64,000 nt of DNA from Ciona intestinalis (lineage: Eukaryota; Chordata; Ascidiacea; Phlebobranchia; Cionidae), in assembly GCF_000224145.3 (NCBI RefSeq), contig NC_020177.2, positions 4,375,713-4,439,712 of the forward strand. The letters run 5' to 3'. Made by a program: the position numbers and the translations under genes. Each line of letters starts with the position of its first letter. Within the stretch, counting starts at the first letter, position 1. The notes beneath the pieces are model-generated. The model saw only the letters and a program-made list of their open reading frames with translations. It ran no database searches and was not told the origin of the DNA. Below are positions 24,701 through 36,055 of the stretch, in pieces.

Positions 24701-27087
24701 TTTTTATAACCTTTGCTTTACACATATACGATAAAAAAAAATTTAAAAAAAGTTTTGTATACAGATAAATTAAATGTTACTTATTCACAATCTACAAAAC
24801 TCACCTACGAAACTGTCTCTGCAACTTTTCAAGTTTTTTTGCATCAATTACTTGAGATTCCGCGTTATCAGCACATCGTACAACGATTGTATTTTCGTCA
24901 ATTAATTTTTCATCCGTGCATTTTTGATCAGATACCAAACACACGGTGGCACCAGAGTACGAGCATGAAGAACCAAGACGCTTCATCTGAAAATTTTAGC
25001 CACTTGAAAATAAATTTTTAAAACTTTTAACTTAACTGAAGGTTCTTTGTGTTCAGGTAAAATACCAAATATAGAAGGTGAGATCAGTCATGTAAAAAAA
25101 TAGTTTTTATTTTTTGCATGACATGTATCGATGTATGTATATTGTTATTGAGTATTTAGTAAACACAACTTTAAAACAATAAACTTATCTACCTGTTTAT
25201 GGCTGAGAAAAACAACTGTTTTATCACGAAAGATATTTTTTCTTTCCACGTTTACTTGAAACGAACATTCACGTTTATCAAGACCTTGTTCAGATATATC
25301 GGGAAGAAAACTAAAAACCAAAGCATAAACCAAAAAAACAGATAAACAACTGGTAGGCATAGAGTTTATAAATACAATTTTAAATAGGTGTAAACTAATG
25401 AACTATGAGATACTTTAGCACCTCTGTTTCCACCAAAAAATATTCACTTTAAATACAGTATGACATGTCATGGGAACTGTGATTTGGGCCAGAGTTGACC
25501 AATTACTTGGAAACCCAATGTGTATAACCCATTTAGCTACTCAGTATCTATCTTGAATGTGTACCCAACCAAATAGGTCTATGACATTTCCCATTACCAT
25601 AATAAATATAAATATATATAAACTCACTCATTAGTACTTGGCAGTTCAGCTTCATTAGTTTCAACTGATTTCAAAAGTTTGGAAAAATACTTTTCACTGA
25701 CAATAGGACAAGCACATGCTAACGCTTGTGTGACCTGATGTAAATATAAAACCATTAAAATTTCTGAAAAACTTTGACCGCTTATACTGTAACAAATTAA
25801 CATACAAAACCATAAATTTACAAATATTTGTCCCAAATTGATATTGCTCTTGTAATTGTTTGACAAAATGAGGTTACACTTGTATTCCAACACAAAAAAC
25901 CCGAAGCCAGATTGATAAACCTAACTAACATAATGCAATATTGACTCTGCTTGTTTTTAGAAACTTAGCAGCAAGGTAAAAGCTGTTTTGTGCATAAAAC
26001 ATATATATATAATGTTACACGTTACACTGTTTTAAAACGCACCCCTAATCGGGCCTAATGTTACACCATTGAATAAAAATCCATATTAATTACCTTCACA
26101 TTAAGAAGAATGCTTTGCATGGCTAGATGTGTAACTCCAGTTTGCCAGCTAGTGGTCAGTTTACCACCAAGCTTTGAAACTTTGTCACGCAACTTTTCTT
26201 GCAGAACAGAACTCATTGATGATGTAACAATGAGCAGTGGTTTGTGTTTGATTCTGTGTAAAAATCAATTAGAAATGCTGCCAATAGCTGAGTAAAGACC
26301 AGTGCTATGGCACAGGGGTTAATGATCTTAACATGGCTACATTTAGCCCAAAAGTTAGGGTTTAAAGGCTTGAATTTATTTAAAAATATATTTATATATT
26401 TCAGATATTTAAATATAACCTATAAAACAACAACAGGTTATATACAGAAAAGTTTCTAATCCAAATCCATGGACATCAATCATGTACAATTGTTTACTTA
26501 AACAAATGATAAATAGTAAATACTTTACTTGAAAATTGACTTCAGAACTCCAATTCGAAGACAATCCCCATGTTTGAGTCGAACTTTACCCGTTATTTTG
26601 TTAAAAACCAAATGTTGTTCATTTCCAGTTTCATTTTTTGAGTAGAATGTCCCAAACTTTGAGCTGTCACTCACAAGCAGACATGGTTCATTACTTGATT
26701 CCTGTATGGGTGAAACATGACAGTCCAATGGGTATTATGTTACATACATAATTTTTGTTACTACCTCATCGATCACTTTTATTGTCCCATGCTTTCTACT
26801 CACTGACGAATCATTAGCAATTATGAAGTCCACATCTAAAAACAAACATAAGAAAATATAAAGACTATGAAACATGGTTTAGCCTGTATTTTATGTTAAC
26901 CTATATACATGCATATATATATACCCTTTCTTCCAAACGTGTATACTCGATTTGCAAGAAGCCTCTTTACTTGATTATCTAAAAATATGTTAAGATGGTT
27001 TCTACAAAATTGTGCTATTTACACGTTGTATTTAAAGCAAGAATTAAACAAAAATTACGTACTTTCTGTTGAAACCAGGGACCACAT
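21737..27087 (-). CDS. NBN: nibrin (MRN complex subunit NBS1)
   Basis: DNA double-strand-break sensor acting with MRE11 and RAD50 in the nucleus. Exons (genomic): 27087-27063, 26978-26925, 26835-26765, 26701-26529, 26253-26094, 25734-25628, 25310-25193, 24986-24805, 24587-24416, 24240-24101, 23823-23686, 23304-22668, 22162-21957 and a tiny last exon 21740-21737. Phases agree, 728 residues (human 754). The N-terminal FHA domain is visible (YTFGRK, SVSRKHG, SSKFGTFYS). Tandem BRCT domains follow (KLGGKLTTSW, QTGVTHLAM, EHEIGLSLLY), then a long disordered lysine/serine region. The MRE11-binding segment is near the end (FRKVYPTY, PPTIIGGRDLF, NLEDWAML). The protein ends DNLNPFG; the vertebrate FRY ATM-binding motif is not seen. 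The last exon is the weakest call. Confidence 0.94.
21840..21950 (+). repeat. dispersed repeat family B copy
   Basis: CCCACAAAGTTTCATAC, TTAGCTGGCATGAGATG, GTGAAACAGAACACCTG, then GGGAGGTTAAAGCAAG. Lies within the last intron of NBN, just 3' of its exon 13. Confidence 0.6.
23450..23600. repeat. dispersed repeat in NBN intron
   Basis: Words GGTGCTACAACTCATTAG and ACTGGGTTGGAGCAATAG recur in inverted form near 21795 (ACAGCTCCAACCCATTAG, CACTAATGAGTTGTT). Both lie in NBN introns. Short, non-coding, family not assigned. Confidence 0.5.
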
Positions 27088-27358
27088 TTTCTTCTCGGTG
27101 AACTGTATACTTAAGTTAAAAGATTACAACGCGGACATCTGTATCCTTTAACTAGAATTGATGTAATCACTAATCAGATAAATGCATGCGTATTTAAAAA
27201 ATCCTCCAAACACATGCAGCTCATACAAAACAAATCATTCTAAACACGCGCGAAATCGCTTTATTGTCACGTGACAAAAATGTGAGGTCATCAAATCGTG
27301 ACGACGTAAACATTACTATCAACACAGGCGCGCCAGACGAATAGAATTTCTTCGAAAA
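27088..27358. promoter_or_regulatory. bidirectional promoter, NBN and unnamed gene
   Basis: Only 271 bases separate the start codons of NBN (minus) and the gene at 27359 (plus), so both promoters must share this segment. It has an exact E2F-type site (GCGCGAAA at 27248-27255, reverse TTTCGCGC) and an E-box palindrome TCACGTGA at 27267-27274. It also has GTGACGACGTAAAC near 27299. No TATA box stands out. E2F control would fit a DNA repair gene; this is inference. Confidence 0.55.
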
Positions 27359-28763
27359 ATGGAAGGTATAGTAAAACAAGAACAACTGTTCGACGAAAAA
27401 GAATCTATATGACCACTACCGTGCTCAAAAATTAATAAGTTTTAACTAAAATAAACATTTAAGTATATATTTTTAGATCACATTAAAGAAATGGAGCAGC
27501 TATCACATAAAATGTTCTATGAAGGTAACTTTTGTTTTAACCATACATTCATTATTCACATAGTAGGGTGGGGAAGATGGGACACCTTTTTATTCCATTT
27601 GGTAGTATACAAATAATTATAAAAACGTATCCACCAGACTCTTATAGCCCGTTGTTAATGGTTTAAAACGATCAGATATCAGGATATTATGTGCTAAGCG
27701 TCCCATCTTCCCCTGCCCTACTATATTTGTAAAATTTGTAATTATTTTTATGTTGTTTATACATAATTTATGTCGTGATTAGTTTGTCTCTTTCAGATCT
27801 AACCCTGGGGTTGGAGTCACGAAAAAGATTTCTTCAAATTTTGGTTAAAATATCACAATCAAATAACCACGAACTTATACAAAAAGCTGCTGACCAATTT
27901 CCAGTCAATTCTTTGTACAATGAACCGCTTTTCAGTGAGGCAGATGCAACTGCATTTAGCACCATATTAACCAGAGTTAAAAAACACATTGAAAAGCTAC
28001 TGCTTTTTAACTGTGGATTATATACACAACAATTCAGCTCTATATCTTCTGCTATTATGGGCATGAATGAAACGGTAAATTTGTTCATCATAAAATGCGC
28101 AACAATTTAACTTTTTATTACAGTCGTAATGGTTGGAGCACTCACCTTTGGACCATAATTTATAGGTTTGAAAAAATAATCACCCACAAAGGTAAACCAT
28201 GATAAATTATAAGCGGGCATATGGTGTATGATGGGACAGAAAACCTGTCGTATTACGACTGTCATTCCACCACAATACCAGGATAAATTTGTTACACTCA
28301 TTTATGTTACTAAATATTGCTTCCATTTTTAGATTGATGAATTCTGTGTCTGTCACAATGAACTTGACAGCTCAGATGTTGATACAATGTGCCAGATTCT
28401 TCCAAAAATCAATAAAAAGCTTTGCATTGTCAAATGTTTTGCTGGTAAAAAGGGATCACGAAATGCAAATCAAGAGGAAAGGCTGAAATTACAACAAGCT
28501 TTACAACAATTGAGAAACAAGGTAAGACTATGTCTATGTAACATATTCAACTTTTTATAAGAGCTGAACAACAGGGCCATAAAGCAATAATTTAGGTTAG
28601 CTGTCTTGCATCTAATAAGCAGAAACAGTAAGGAAAGTTACCAGACTTATATGACGTAAAATTCAAAAAGCTATATTGTACTTGTAGTAATAACCCATCT
28701 TACTTGGAACAGGAGTTGATGATACAACTTGATGACTGTGGAAGTGAATTGAAAAACAACTAA
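27359..28763 (+). CDS. unrecognised 190-residue protein, head-to-head with NBN
   Basis: Five exons with consistent phases: 27359-27365, 27477-27524, 27797-28074, 28333-28521, 28713-28763, predicting 190 residues. I do not recognise the family. The sequence is mostly alpha-helical in character, without signal peptide or membrane segment. An N-terminal helical stretch starts MEDHIKEMEQLSHK. A central part carries KRFLQILVKIS and RVKKHIEKLLLFN. A cysteine pair (EFCVCHNE) follows, then a lysine-rich patch (FAGKKGSRN) and a glutamine-rich, probable coiled-coil end (KLQQALQQLRNK). The ATG at 27359 gives a seven-base first coding exon; reading straight through would stop 17 codons later, so splicing there is needed. 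A small subunit of a larger nuclear or cytoskeletal assembly is possible but unsupported. Confidence 0.75.
27559..27726. repeat. MITE family A copy in the unnamed gene's intron
   Basis: Begins TAGTAGGGTGGGGAAGATGG and ends with the near reverse complement CCATCTTCCCCTGCCCTACT. The interior keeps ATTTGGTAGTATACAAA and CAGGATATTATGTGC. Well preserved; about 165 bp; lies between exons 2 and 3. Confidence 0.85.
28180..28315 (+). repeat. dispersed repeat family B copy in intron
   Basis: ATCACCCACAAAGGTAAAC, ATAAGCGGGCATATGGTG, GGGACAGAAAACCTG and CAGGATAAATTTG followed by ACTCATTTATG. Lies between exons 3 and 4 of the unnamed gene. Confidence 0.6.
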
Positions 28764-28924
28764 AAAGGGGTGGACCCATTACCAAGTTATATATATAGCT
28801 TCTATGTTAAGGTCCTTTTGCCCATATAGAATCATATACAAAGACACTTACCAGACAAACTTAGAAATCAGTAATGGGTTGTCAACCATTTAAAAAATAA
28901 ATAGCATCCACTAACTTATCTGTT

Positions 28925-29030
28925 AGGACTACATGAGCACAAGGTGTATGAAATAGGGCACCCATGTTATAAAAACTATCACTGCCCCGCCATACAAGCA
29001 TAAATAAGTGTCATTTATTCATAAAAGATC
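28925..29030 (+). repeat. dispersed repeat family B copy
   Basis: ACATGAGCACAAGGTGTATG, AAATAGGGCACCCATG, then CAAGCATAAATAAGTG and TCATTTATTCATA. An older copy than the one at 28180. Confidence 0.55.
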
Positions 29031-29573
29031 TATTGCACTTTTTTATTTTGTATTTATGTTTAAAACTTGTTTATGTTAGTAACCTGCTGCAATAGATTTT
29101 GTATAGAGATTTTTTTTTACAAAAGTGACTTCTTTTATTATGATTTTATTCAGAATTGCATTTCAGTGACCCAATCTACCTATTTGTTATTTTACTAACT
29201 CACATTTTTACTAACTTATTTTACTAATTATTAATTATCATTAATATTGCTTTTAGCTCTGCATTAAAATGTTCAGTATTCATAATTCATATTGCAATAC
29301 ATTTGTTGCCACACAAACAAGAATGTTTTTGTTTTACTTTGATGTGACTTTTTTGCAAGAAAGAAGTAAATTCAGCAATGTTGCCAATCAACACCATCAC
29401 CAACTTTGATTTGGGCACAAGTTTAGAGAGAATATTAGACAGGGCAGCACTGCACAAATGTATGAACTTAACAAGAGCGGTAGGATTCAGAATATAGAAA
29501 CATACACCACAAGCCATGACCTTAAATAACAAGCAATGGCATGCGTGATTTCCTAGTGCTTAATCTTTTACAT

Positions 29574-29579
29574 TTTATT
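29574..29579 (-). other. polyadenylation signal AATAAA (DRG2)
   Basis: AATAAA on the minus strand 18 bases after the DRG2 stop codon, implying a very short 3' UTR if used. Confidence 0.45.
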
Positions 29580-29596
29580 ATCCCAAAGGTTATCTG

Positions 29597-30691
29597 TTAC
29601 TTTTTCGTAACAAGCAAAACATCCTCATGAGACAATTTATGCGATAACCCCACGTGCTGTCCATTATACTTAGCGCTGTGGCCCCAAACCTGAGCGTATT
29701 TAAAATTCTGAACCAGAGTCCTATGAATGGCATGGCATGCATGTTCTACGGTGCAATTCGAACGCAAGATGAGACCATCATTAAAGTCTGGTTTCTTCCC
29801 GGGTTTCTTGGTGTAAACAGTAATCAAATGCAGATATCTCCAGATCATTTCTTTTAAATGCTCCAGGTTTAGCAACATATTGCAACTAATGACAACACAG
29901 TGAGGTTGCCATGCAATACGATCAACTTCTTCAATGGAGATTTGATCGATCTTGTTGTAGACATATAAACATGGCATGTATTTTCGCTTTCCCACCACAA
30001 CATCAATAAACTCTTCCGTGCCGCAGTCATCCCTAAACACCACATCTGCATTGAATATCTTGTACTCATGAAGTATAAGATTGATCATCCTTTCTGATAT
30101 TTTGGTCAGAATGCAAGTAGCAGTTATAGAAATCCCTCCACCTTTTTTCTCCTTGAAATAAATATTCGGCCGCTTCTTATTCAGCCTTATTCCGACAGCT
30201 TCCAGTTCTTTTGTAAGCAGCTCCTTTTGGATGTCACCTTTCAAAGCATCCAACATCATCACAACAATGTCGGCAGTCCGAGCAACCGAGATGACCTGTC
30301 TTCCTCTTCCTTTACCAGCAGCAGCTCCTTCTATAATCCCTGGAAGATCCAGAAGTTGGATGCTTGCCCCGTTATGCTCTATCACACCAGGGATGCAGGT
30401 TAAAGTTGTGAACTCGTACGAAGCACACTCGCTGGTAGTAGAGGTTAATGTTGATAGCAAAGTAGATTTACCAACTGAAGGAAATCCGACCAATGCTACT
30501 CTTGCATCCCCTGATTTCATAACATCGAAGCCCTCTCCTTTAGGACCTGATGTCTTGGACCCTTCTAATAGCTGTGCTCGATATCTTGCGAGTTTTGCTT
30601 TCAACAATCCCAGATGGTATTCAGTTGCTTTATTTTTTTGAGTTCTCTGAATTTCTTTTTCAATCTCAGAAATCTTTTCCAATATCCCCAT
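29597..30691 (-). CDS. DRG2: DRG2, developmentally regulated GTP-binding protein 2
   Basis: Cytoplasmic Obg/DRG-family GTPase linked to translation; its partner in other animals is the DFRP2/RWDD1 protein. One uninterrupted ORF of 364 residues, the same length as human. It starts MGILEKISEIEKEI, the DRG2 signature, and not the DRG1 start. The G1 loop is GFPSVGKST (residues 69-77). The G2 region is YEFTTLTCIPG, G3 is DLPGIIEGAA, and G4 is NKID in LYVYNKIDQIS. The C-terminal TGS domain holds YTKKPGKKPDF and ends HEDVLLVTKK. No intron, unlike most genes here, so it may descend from a retroposed copy. All GTPase motifs look intact. Confidence 0.98.
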   Translation of the reverse strand: MGILEKISEIEKEIQRTQKNKATEYHLGLLKAKLARYRAQLLEGSKTSGPKGEGFDVMKSGDARVALVGFPSVGKSTLLSTLTSTTSECASYEFTTLTCIPGVIEHNGASIQLLDLPGIIEGAAAGKGRGRQVISVARTADIVVMMLDALKGDIQKELLTKELEAVGIRLNKKRPNIYFKEKKGGGISITATCILTKISERMINLILHEYKIFNADVVFRDDCGTEEFIDVVVGKRKYMPCLYVYNKIDQISIEEVDRIAWQPHCVVISCNMLLNLEHLKEMIWRYLHLITVYTKKPGKKPDFNDGLILRSNCTVEHACHAIHRTLVQNFKYAQVWGHSAKYNGQHVGLSHKLSHEDVLLVTKK

Positions 30692-31064
30692 TTTAACATT
30701 TAATAATAAACCTTTTAATAATGAAACTAGTCGGTAAAAGGACCTGCAGCCTGAAGTAATACAATTTTAAGCATTCAGTTTACGCAAAAAGCAACATATT
30801 TTATATTTTTTTAATTCATGAACATGGCACGTTTGAATCATTGCAATAAACAGCATCAATATTTAGTTGGAATATTTTAACATTCAATACTTTGAAACGT
30901 GGTTTAATTTAATGGAACTTTTTTGGATATAAACCAAAATCACGAACTTTGTAATTTTAAAATGTTACATCGTGTACACCATGTCTGCTAAAATCACACT
31001 ACTAAACAAAAAAATAATTAATTTTCTGACAGTTTTTCATATAGTTTTGAAGTTAAAATCCATC

Positions 31065-31304
31065 TTAAGATTCTGGTTTTCCGTAGAGTTTCCATTGCTT
31101 AGCCAGGTAAAGAGTTGGTCCCCACATGCAGAGTGAAAAAAAGCCAAATCCAGCGAAGATCTCCCACGCTTTAGATTCCACTTGTGCCGGGTGTACGCCA
31201 ACCGGTCCGTTTAAACTGTAACGGAAATTAAGCGGGCGACTCACACGTTGGACGTGTCGCCGGGGAACAGTGGTCATCAGACGTGCAGTAAGCCGACCCA
31301 ACAT
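31065..31304 (-). CDS. small mitochondrial membrane protein, possibly COX8-like
   Basis: 79-residue ORF in one exon, starting at the ATG at 31304. The first 30 residues are rich in arginine and lack acids (MLGRLTARLMTTVPRRH), typical of a mitochondrial presequence. One hydrophobic segment follows (EIFAGFGFFSLCMWGPTLYL, about residues 48-67), then a short charged tail KQWKLYGKPES. Size, presequence, single membrane span and a tail ending Y-x-x-PE recall cytochrome c oxidase subunit 8. Similarity is too weak by eye to be sure, and another small inner-membrane subunit is possible. It sits between DRG2 and CHID1, all on the minus strand. Confidence 0.6.
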   Translation of the reverse strand: MLGRLTARLMTTVPRRHVQRVSRPLNFRYSLNGPVGVHPAQVESKAWEIFAGFGFFSLCMWGPTLYLAKQWKLYGKPES

Positions 31305-32165
31305 TTTGAATTCCAAAGGTAATCCGCTTTCAACGTGCAACAAAATAAAATGATACTCTTAACCTCTACGTGACTCTAGATGTTACAAATTTTTCACTGC
31401 TTCACGATTGTTACGCAACTGAGATGTTGCTGCTACGGGTGAATGCTCGCACGTTTTGTACTTTCATGGGACAAATTGTAACATTGAATTAGTAGAGGAA
31501 TTTCTCTTAAATTTAAGATTTCTTAGTATTGTGTTATAATATCAAATTAACCTTTTATAATTTCCTTATAACCGAACTGTATCACCACCTAGAAATTAAG
31601 TAAAACTTTTTGATTTCTAGCTCTGGCATTTTAAAGTTCACATGCACATCGTGACATGCAGAGTAGGTATACAAACATGTTTATATACCGACTCTGGTAA
31701 CAAGTGGTCCACTTTCTAGTAAAATTAACATCTCATGTAGTCAGTAGATATTCCCATTTAATGTAGAACATTGATTCCTTTCAAATGCAAATATTAACCA
31801 AGAATTGAAAAATATTTTGCTGCCAACTCCAGACACAGGTATATTAAACCAAGACCACAAAGCAACTCAATTATGGAATTATAAAAGCATTGTCTAAAAT
31901 AAAAAATTGTGGTGTACCGGATAGAAAAATTTTGGTTTATTTTCACATTAAGGTTTATTTTCACATTAAAAGACAGAGAAATGTAAAGCAGAAGCGATTC
32001 ATTTGATAATCACAAACTTAACCAACAAACAAAATTATTGAATTTATAAATTCCAAAACTTATTACAATTCTGTTTCTGCGTAAGCATAAATAATACCCA
32101 TGATACAGCACACCGGATACTACAATAAATTAAAAGCGAAAGACGAGAATATATAAAACAGTGAT
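31305..32165. other. intergenic, small ORF to CHID1
   Basis: No gene seen. AT-rich. Contains a two-copy tandem repeat with unit GGTTTATTTTCACATTAA near 31933-31970. On the minus strand this gives two AATAAA hexamers that could serve CHID1 polyadenylation. Confidence 0.5.
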
Positions 32166-35100
32166 TTAAAGTAAATCATAAAAGAAATCTAATCCTTGTC
32201 CAAGCTCCCAAATAGCAAGTCCTGTACCAAGTTTCTTTGCTAGTTCAACGCGGGAGGATATTGACTGTGTTAAAATATCATTATTGTTTAAATTATATAT
32301 TTCATATTATATATCTTTATAAATTCCATTACTATTGCATAAATGTTATTTATCCTCATGTGTTAGGGATAAAAAGAGTTATACCATAGGTGCCACACTG
32401 TCAAACTTTGTAGGTGATTGTGTTTTCTGCTCTTCTGACAATTTGTTTACTAATTTCCAAAAGCACAGAACAAATTTGCTTCAGACACTTGAATAAAACT
32501 CTGCCATCTTACCAGTAATGTAGGGTAAGCTATTATAGCTTGTTGATTGTTGGGTAGGTCCTGTGCAACAAAATGTTCTTTCGATTCTTTATTCCAAATC
32601 ACCTTGGACGGGAACTCTTGCAATGTCTTTACAAACCTTTAGGTAACACAATAAATTTACAGCCAAGAATTGACTATAAGGTACAAGCACATGTTTTCTT
32701 GGGCCACATAATTACAATATATATAGGAATTGTTTTATTATTTGTTATTTTACACTCTAGTCTACCTTATACCGTACAAAATGTTGTAAAAACCTGAGTA
32801 CCCCTTTAATAAACACTACAATTAAATCCCTTTGTAGATTGATACGTCATGTGTTATTGTACAGGACAATTGTATACTAAAGCCACATACACACCAAACA
32901 AATTTTAGTCATAGCATACTTATACGAGATTTAAAAACATAAAAAACTTACTGGGTTCCAAGAATCGGTTCGGTGCCCCCTGATGTGTAACCATAGCCAT
33001 AAAAATTTAGACCCAACAATATTTTTGTGCGATACTTTGCCTCTGGGTCCAATTTCTTCACACATTTTTCCATCCACTCAATGGGAGCATTTGGCCCAGT
33101 TTTTCCAAGGCCAACAGAATAATCATACGTCATTAAACTAAAAGCATCCACAAGAGGGACTAGTTTTTCAAAATGTTTTCGAGAAATGGAGGTGGAGGCG
33201 GCTTCAGATCTGGAAAATTTTACAAACAATCAACAAATAAGAAATGAAGAAAAATAACAGCAAATGACTAAAAATTAGGAATCTAAGAACAAATTTTATT
33301 ATATGTTAGTTGTTATTTAGTGTTTTATCCATAAATAAAAAAAAATGGAATGTGAAAAAATGTATTACCAACAAATACAACAAAAAATAAGACAACACCA
33401 ATAAATAAATCTGTAACATTATTGTATGGTTCATGTACTTACTCTAAATTGTTAGGTGGTGGAATCACGAACACGATTGTTAAATCACGATCACGGAATG
33501 CTCCGCTCATGTGAGACATCACATGAATTATTTCACTAAAAAAACGATTAAAAAGTTTTAGTAAAATCGATGGTGTTAAAATACACACTAGTTGTGTAAA
33601 TTACATTCATAGTTGTCAAACATATGGAATCTCAATAATGTGATAAATGCAATATACTTTGGCTCTGCTTGTAGTATGGTCACACCAAACAGCTAGGTAA
33701 AACCTGTTCAACCATAAAACTGGGATGCCAAAACACACAATGTCACTCCAGTTTCTAAAGTTGGGGTGTCATTGTCATGTCACAGCATACACCCCAACAT
33801 TATGGATATAATTAGGAAAACATACTTGCTTTTCTGTGCAGGTTTTTGCATCCATAGTTCAATTACTGCACCATCCATGTTATTATTCATGAGCACATTA
33901 ACCATCTCAGCTGCCATGGCTTCTATTTCAGTCTCGCTGCTGAACAGTGATTTGTAATCAGAGAGCGACCATTGATCGAACAACACTCGTGGTACTGTGG
34001 GAAAGTGGAGACAGTGAGTATAACAATATACATACAGAATTACAACAACATACACAAAGAGTATACACGATACAACAACATACACAAACAGTACAACAAT
34101 ATACATACAGTATAACATAAAGATATAGGATTACTAGGTATAAATAAAGTGTTTGACTTTACTGGAGGTACAAAAGAGTTTAAGATTCTCTATATGAAAT
34201 CTACATCAGAAAAAATATAATATTATTTATATTGTTATTTAACTGAAAGTGGAAAAACCTTTAAATATATACAATACTGTATAAATGTTAAATTCAACTT
34301 ACATATTTGGGCATCTGGATTTGTCTTTCTTACATCTTTCACCCAACCTAGTGTGAAAAAACAAAAATATAAATATATATTTTCCACGCAACAGCGATAT
34401 GCTTGAAATGGGTGTATGATTTTGTGCACCCCATACCAACTTACAACTAATATGGGTGCTCTATAAATTGATAATGTAGTACTAGTGAACTCAACTGACT
34501 GAATTTAAAAGTATAATCTACATTATACGAAGTATGAACTCAACATTATTTCTTTATCAAACTTTTATTTTTTGGGCAACGACAATTGTTTACAATTCAG
34601 GTGTTCTGTTTTTATACAACTCATTTCTACATACAAGTTCCCACATATGTAACTTATTTATCATGAAGTGTCAACAACAGCTGTTATAACATGGGTGTTC
34701 TGTTCATAAACCTTGTGCCCGCTTACCAGTTACCAAGTATGTATCATGTACCTTTATCAATATCATGCGTGCCAGTAACTTGATATTTTCCTTTTGCTTT
34801 CCGTCGAATTTGAAGCCACACTGGACTTATCATGGAGAACTTGGCAAATGTCTTTGCAACGTCGTAGCCATGTGAATTCCACTAGAAAAAATAATAATAA
34901 AATGAGTCTTTATAACAAACTTATGTTTCATTAAATTAAACTGTAACATTTTAAATGTATTTAAATTGATATTTTTTAACAAAAATTAATATTTAATAAA
35001 TATATCTAATATGGGGCCCACATCTGGATTTTAACAATAATGTTAAGACACAAAAACCTGTAGGGTATTTAAACTGTACAAACCGGAGTCACGTATCCAA

Positions 35101-36055
35101 GAACATTTCCTGCGTTAAAGTTTCTTGTATTCTTCTCAGTTTCACAATATTTTGCATGGTTTTCAACGATGTCAGAAGGTTTAACATTTTCTGATATCAA
35201 GCCACGATCCGCCACATTGGTTTTTGATAATTTTACCTTCAAATAAAATACAGGTGTCCATACATCCATAGAAAAATATGAAAATGCTTAAAGTTTCAAT
35301 TTAAACATCACACGCCATGCCCATACATATGCCACAATTATCTCTACTTTCAAGAGTTTTAGATTAAAAATTAAAACTTCCAATATCAGTAAAAAGGGTT
35401 TCATTTTTTCGTCCCAAACATTTGAAATAAAGACATTTGTGTTCTACACATGGACTGTAATGTTTGTATTGAAATAAACAAAAATTCATGTTTTATACTG
35501 TACCTATTTTGGCCAAATTTACTACATAACAGTCTGGGGCATAGCAGTGTCAGGGTTCTTTAACAGACTCAAAGCTGCGTGCTTGGGTTTGTGTGGTCCA
35601 CTATTCATATTGGTTATACCTGGACATTGAAACTTACGGTAAATTATTTACCTTTAAATTTTAGTAGCTACTACATGCCGGATTTCTTTGGTTACCTTGA
35701 CTAGAATACTTGTTTACATGGCATTCTATGAACAAGTGATTTTATTTTATTCTATGAACAAGTAAAACTTTGCTTAGGGCAAAGATGAACAAGTGAGTGC
35801 TTTGTTAAAGAAAATTTCATACGGATAGTTGACTAGATAACCATTCAATGCAAGTTTATATGACTGTCTGAATCACCGAAATTTCTCAATATAATTATAT
35901 ATATAAATCGTTTCGTAATTTCAAAAGATATTTCAGACCTTGTTATCTTTTTCTTTTTTTGATTTCTTCTTTTTAGTTTGAGATAAAGTCGCTGACGCAT
36001 AATACAATGAAACAATAACAGAAACAAACAGACAGAGTTTAATCAGCTTATGCAT
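32166..36055 (-). CDS. CHID1: CHID1, chitinase-domain-containing protein 1
   Basis: Secreted/lysosomal GH18-fold protein (stabilin-1-interacting, SI-CLP in vertebrates). Exons: 36055-35939, 35236-35084, 34881-34752, 34347-34303, 33994-33826, 33535-33443, 33209-32952, 32636-32513, 32264-32166; phases agree, 395 residues (human 393). Residues 1-21 are a signal peptide, followed by a lysine-rich stretch. Family matches in order: [72 protein letters not shown], and the C terminus [15 protein letters not shown]. The usual chitinase catalytic motif DxxDxDxE is replaced by DGAVIELW, as in vertebrate CHID1, so it is probably a carbohydrate binder and not a chitinase. The first donor (GTCTGA) is weak. 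Confidence 0.96.
33590..33720. repeat. dispersed repeat family C copy in CHID1 intron
   Basis: Words CATAGTTGTCAAACATATGG, GATAAATGCAATATACTTTG, GCTCTGCTTGTAG and ACACCAAACAGCTAGG. The same series recurs at 47050 and 62695. Non-coding; family not assigned. Confidence 0.65.
34020..34115. repeat. degenerate tandem array
   Basis: Repeated words ACAACAACATACACAAA, ACAACAATATACATACAG and variants, about four units, inside the CHID1 intron between exons 4 and 5. Confidence 0.65.
34600..34750 (-). repeat. dispersed repeat family B copy in CHID1 intron
   Basis: Reverse orientation: AACTTATTTATCATGAAG, CAGCTGTTATAACATGG, GTGTTCTGTTCATAAAC, CTTGTGCCCGCTTACC and AGTTACCAAGTATGTA. It abuts CHID1 exon 3. 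Confidence 0.65.

Larger units (their letters stand above)
28764..29596. other. intergenic, convergent 3' ends
   Basis: Between the 3' end of the unnamed plus-strand gene and DRG2 on the minus strand. Holds a family B repeat (about 28925-29030) and otherwise AT-rich DNA. A minus-strand open stretch at 29287-29532 has reasonable codon use but matches nothing I know and has no start context. The DRG2 poly(A) signal is at 29574. Confidence 0.5.
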
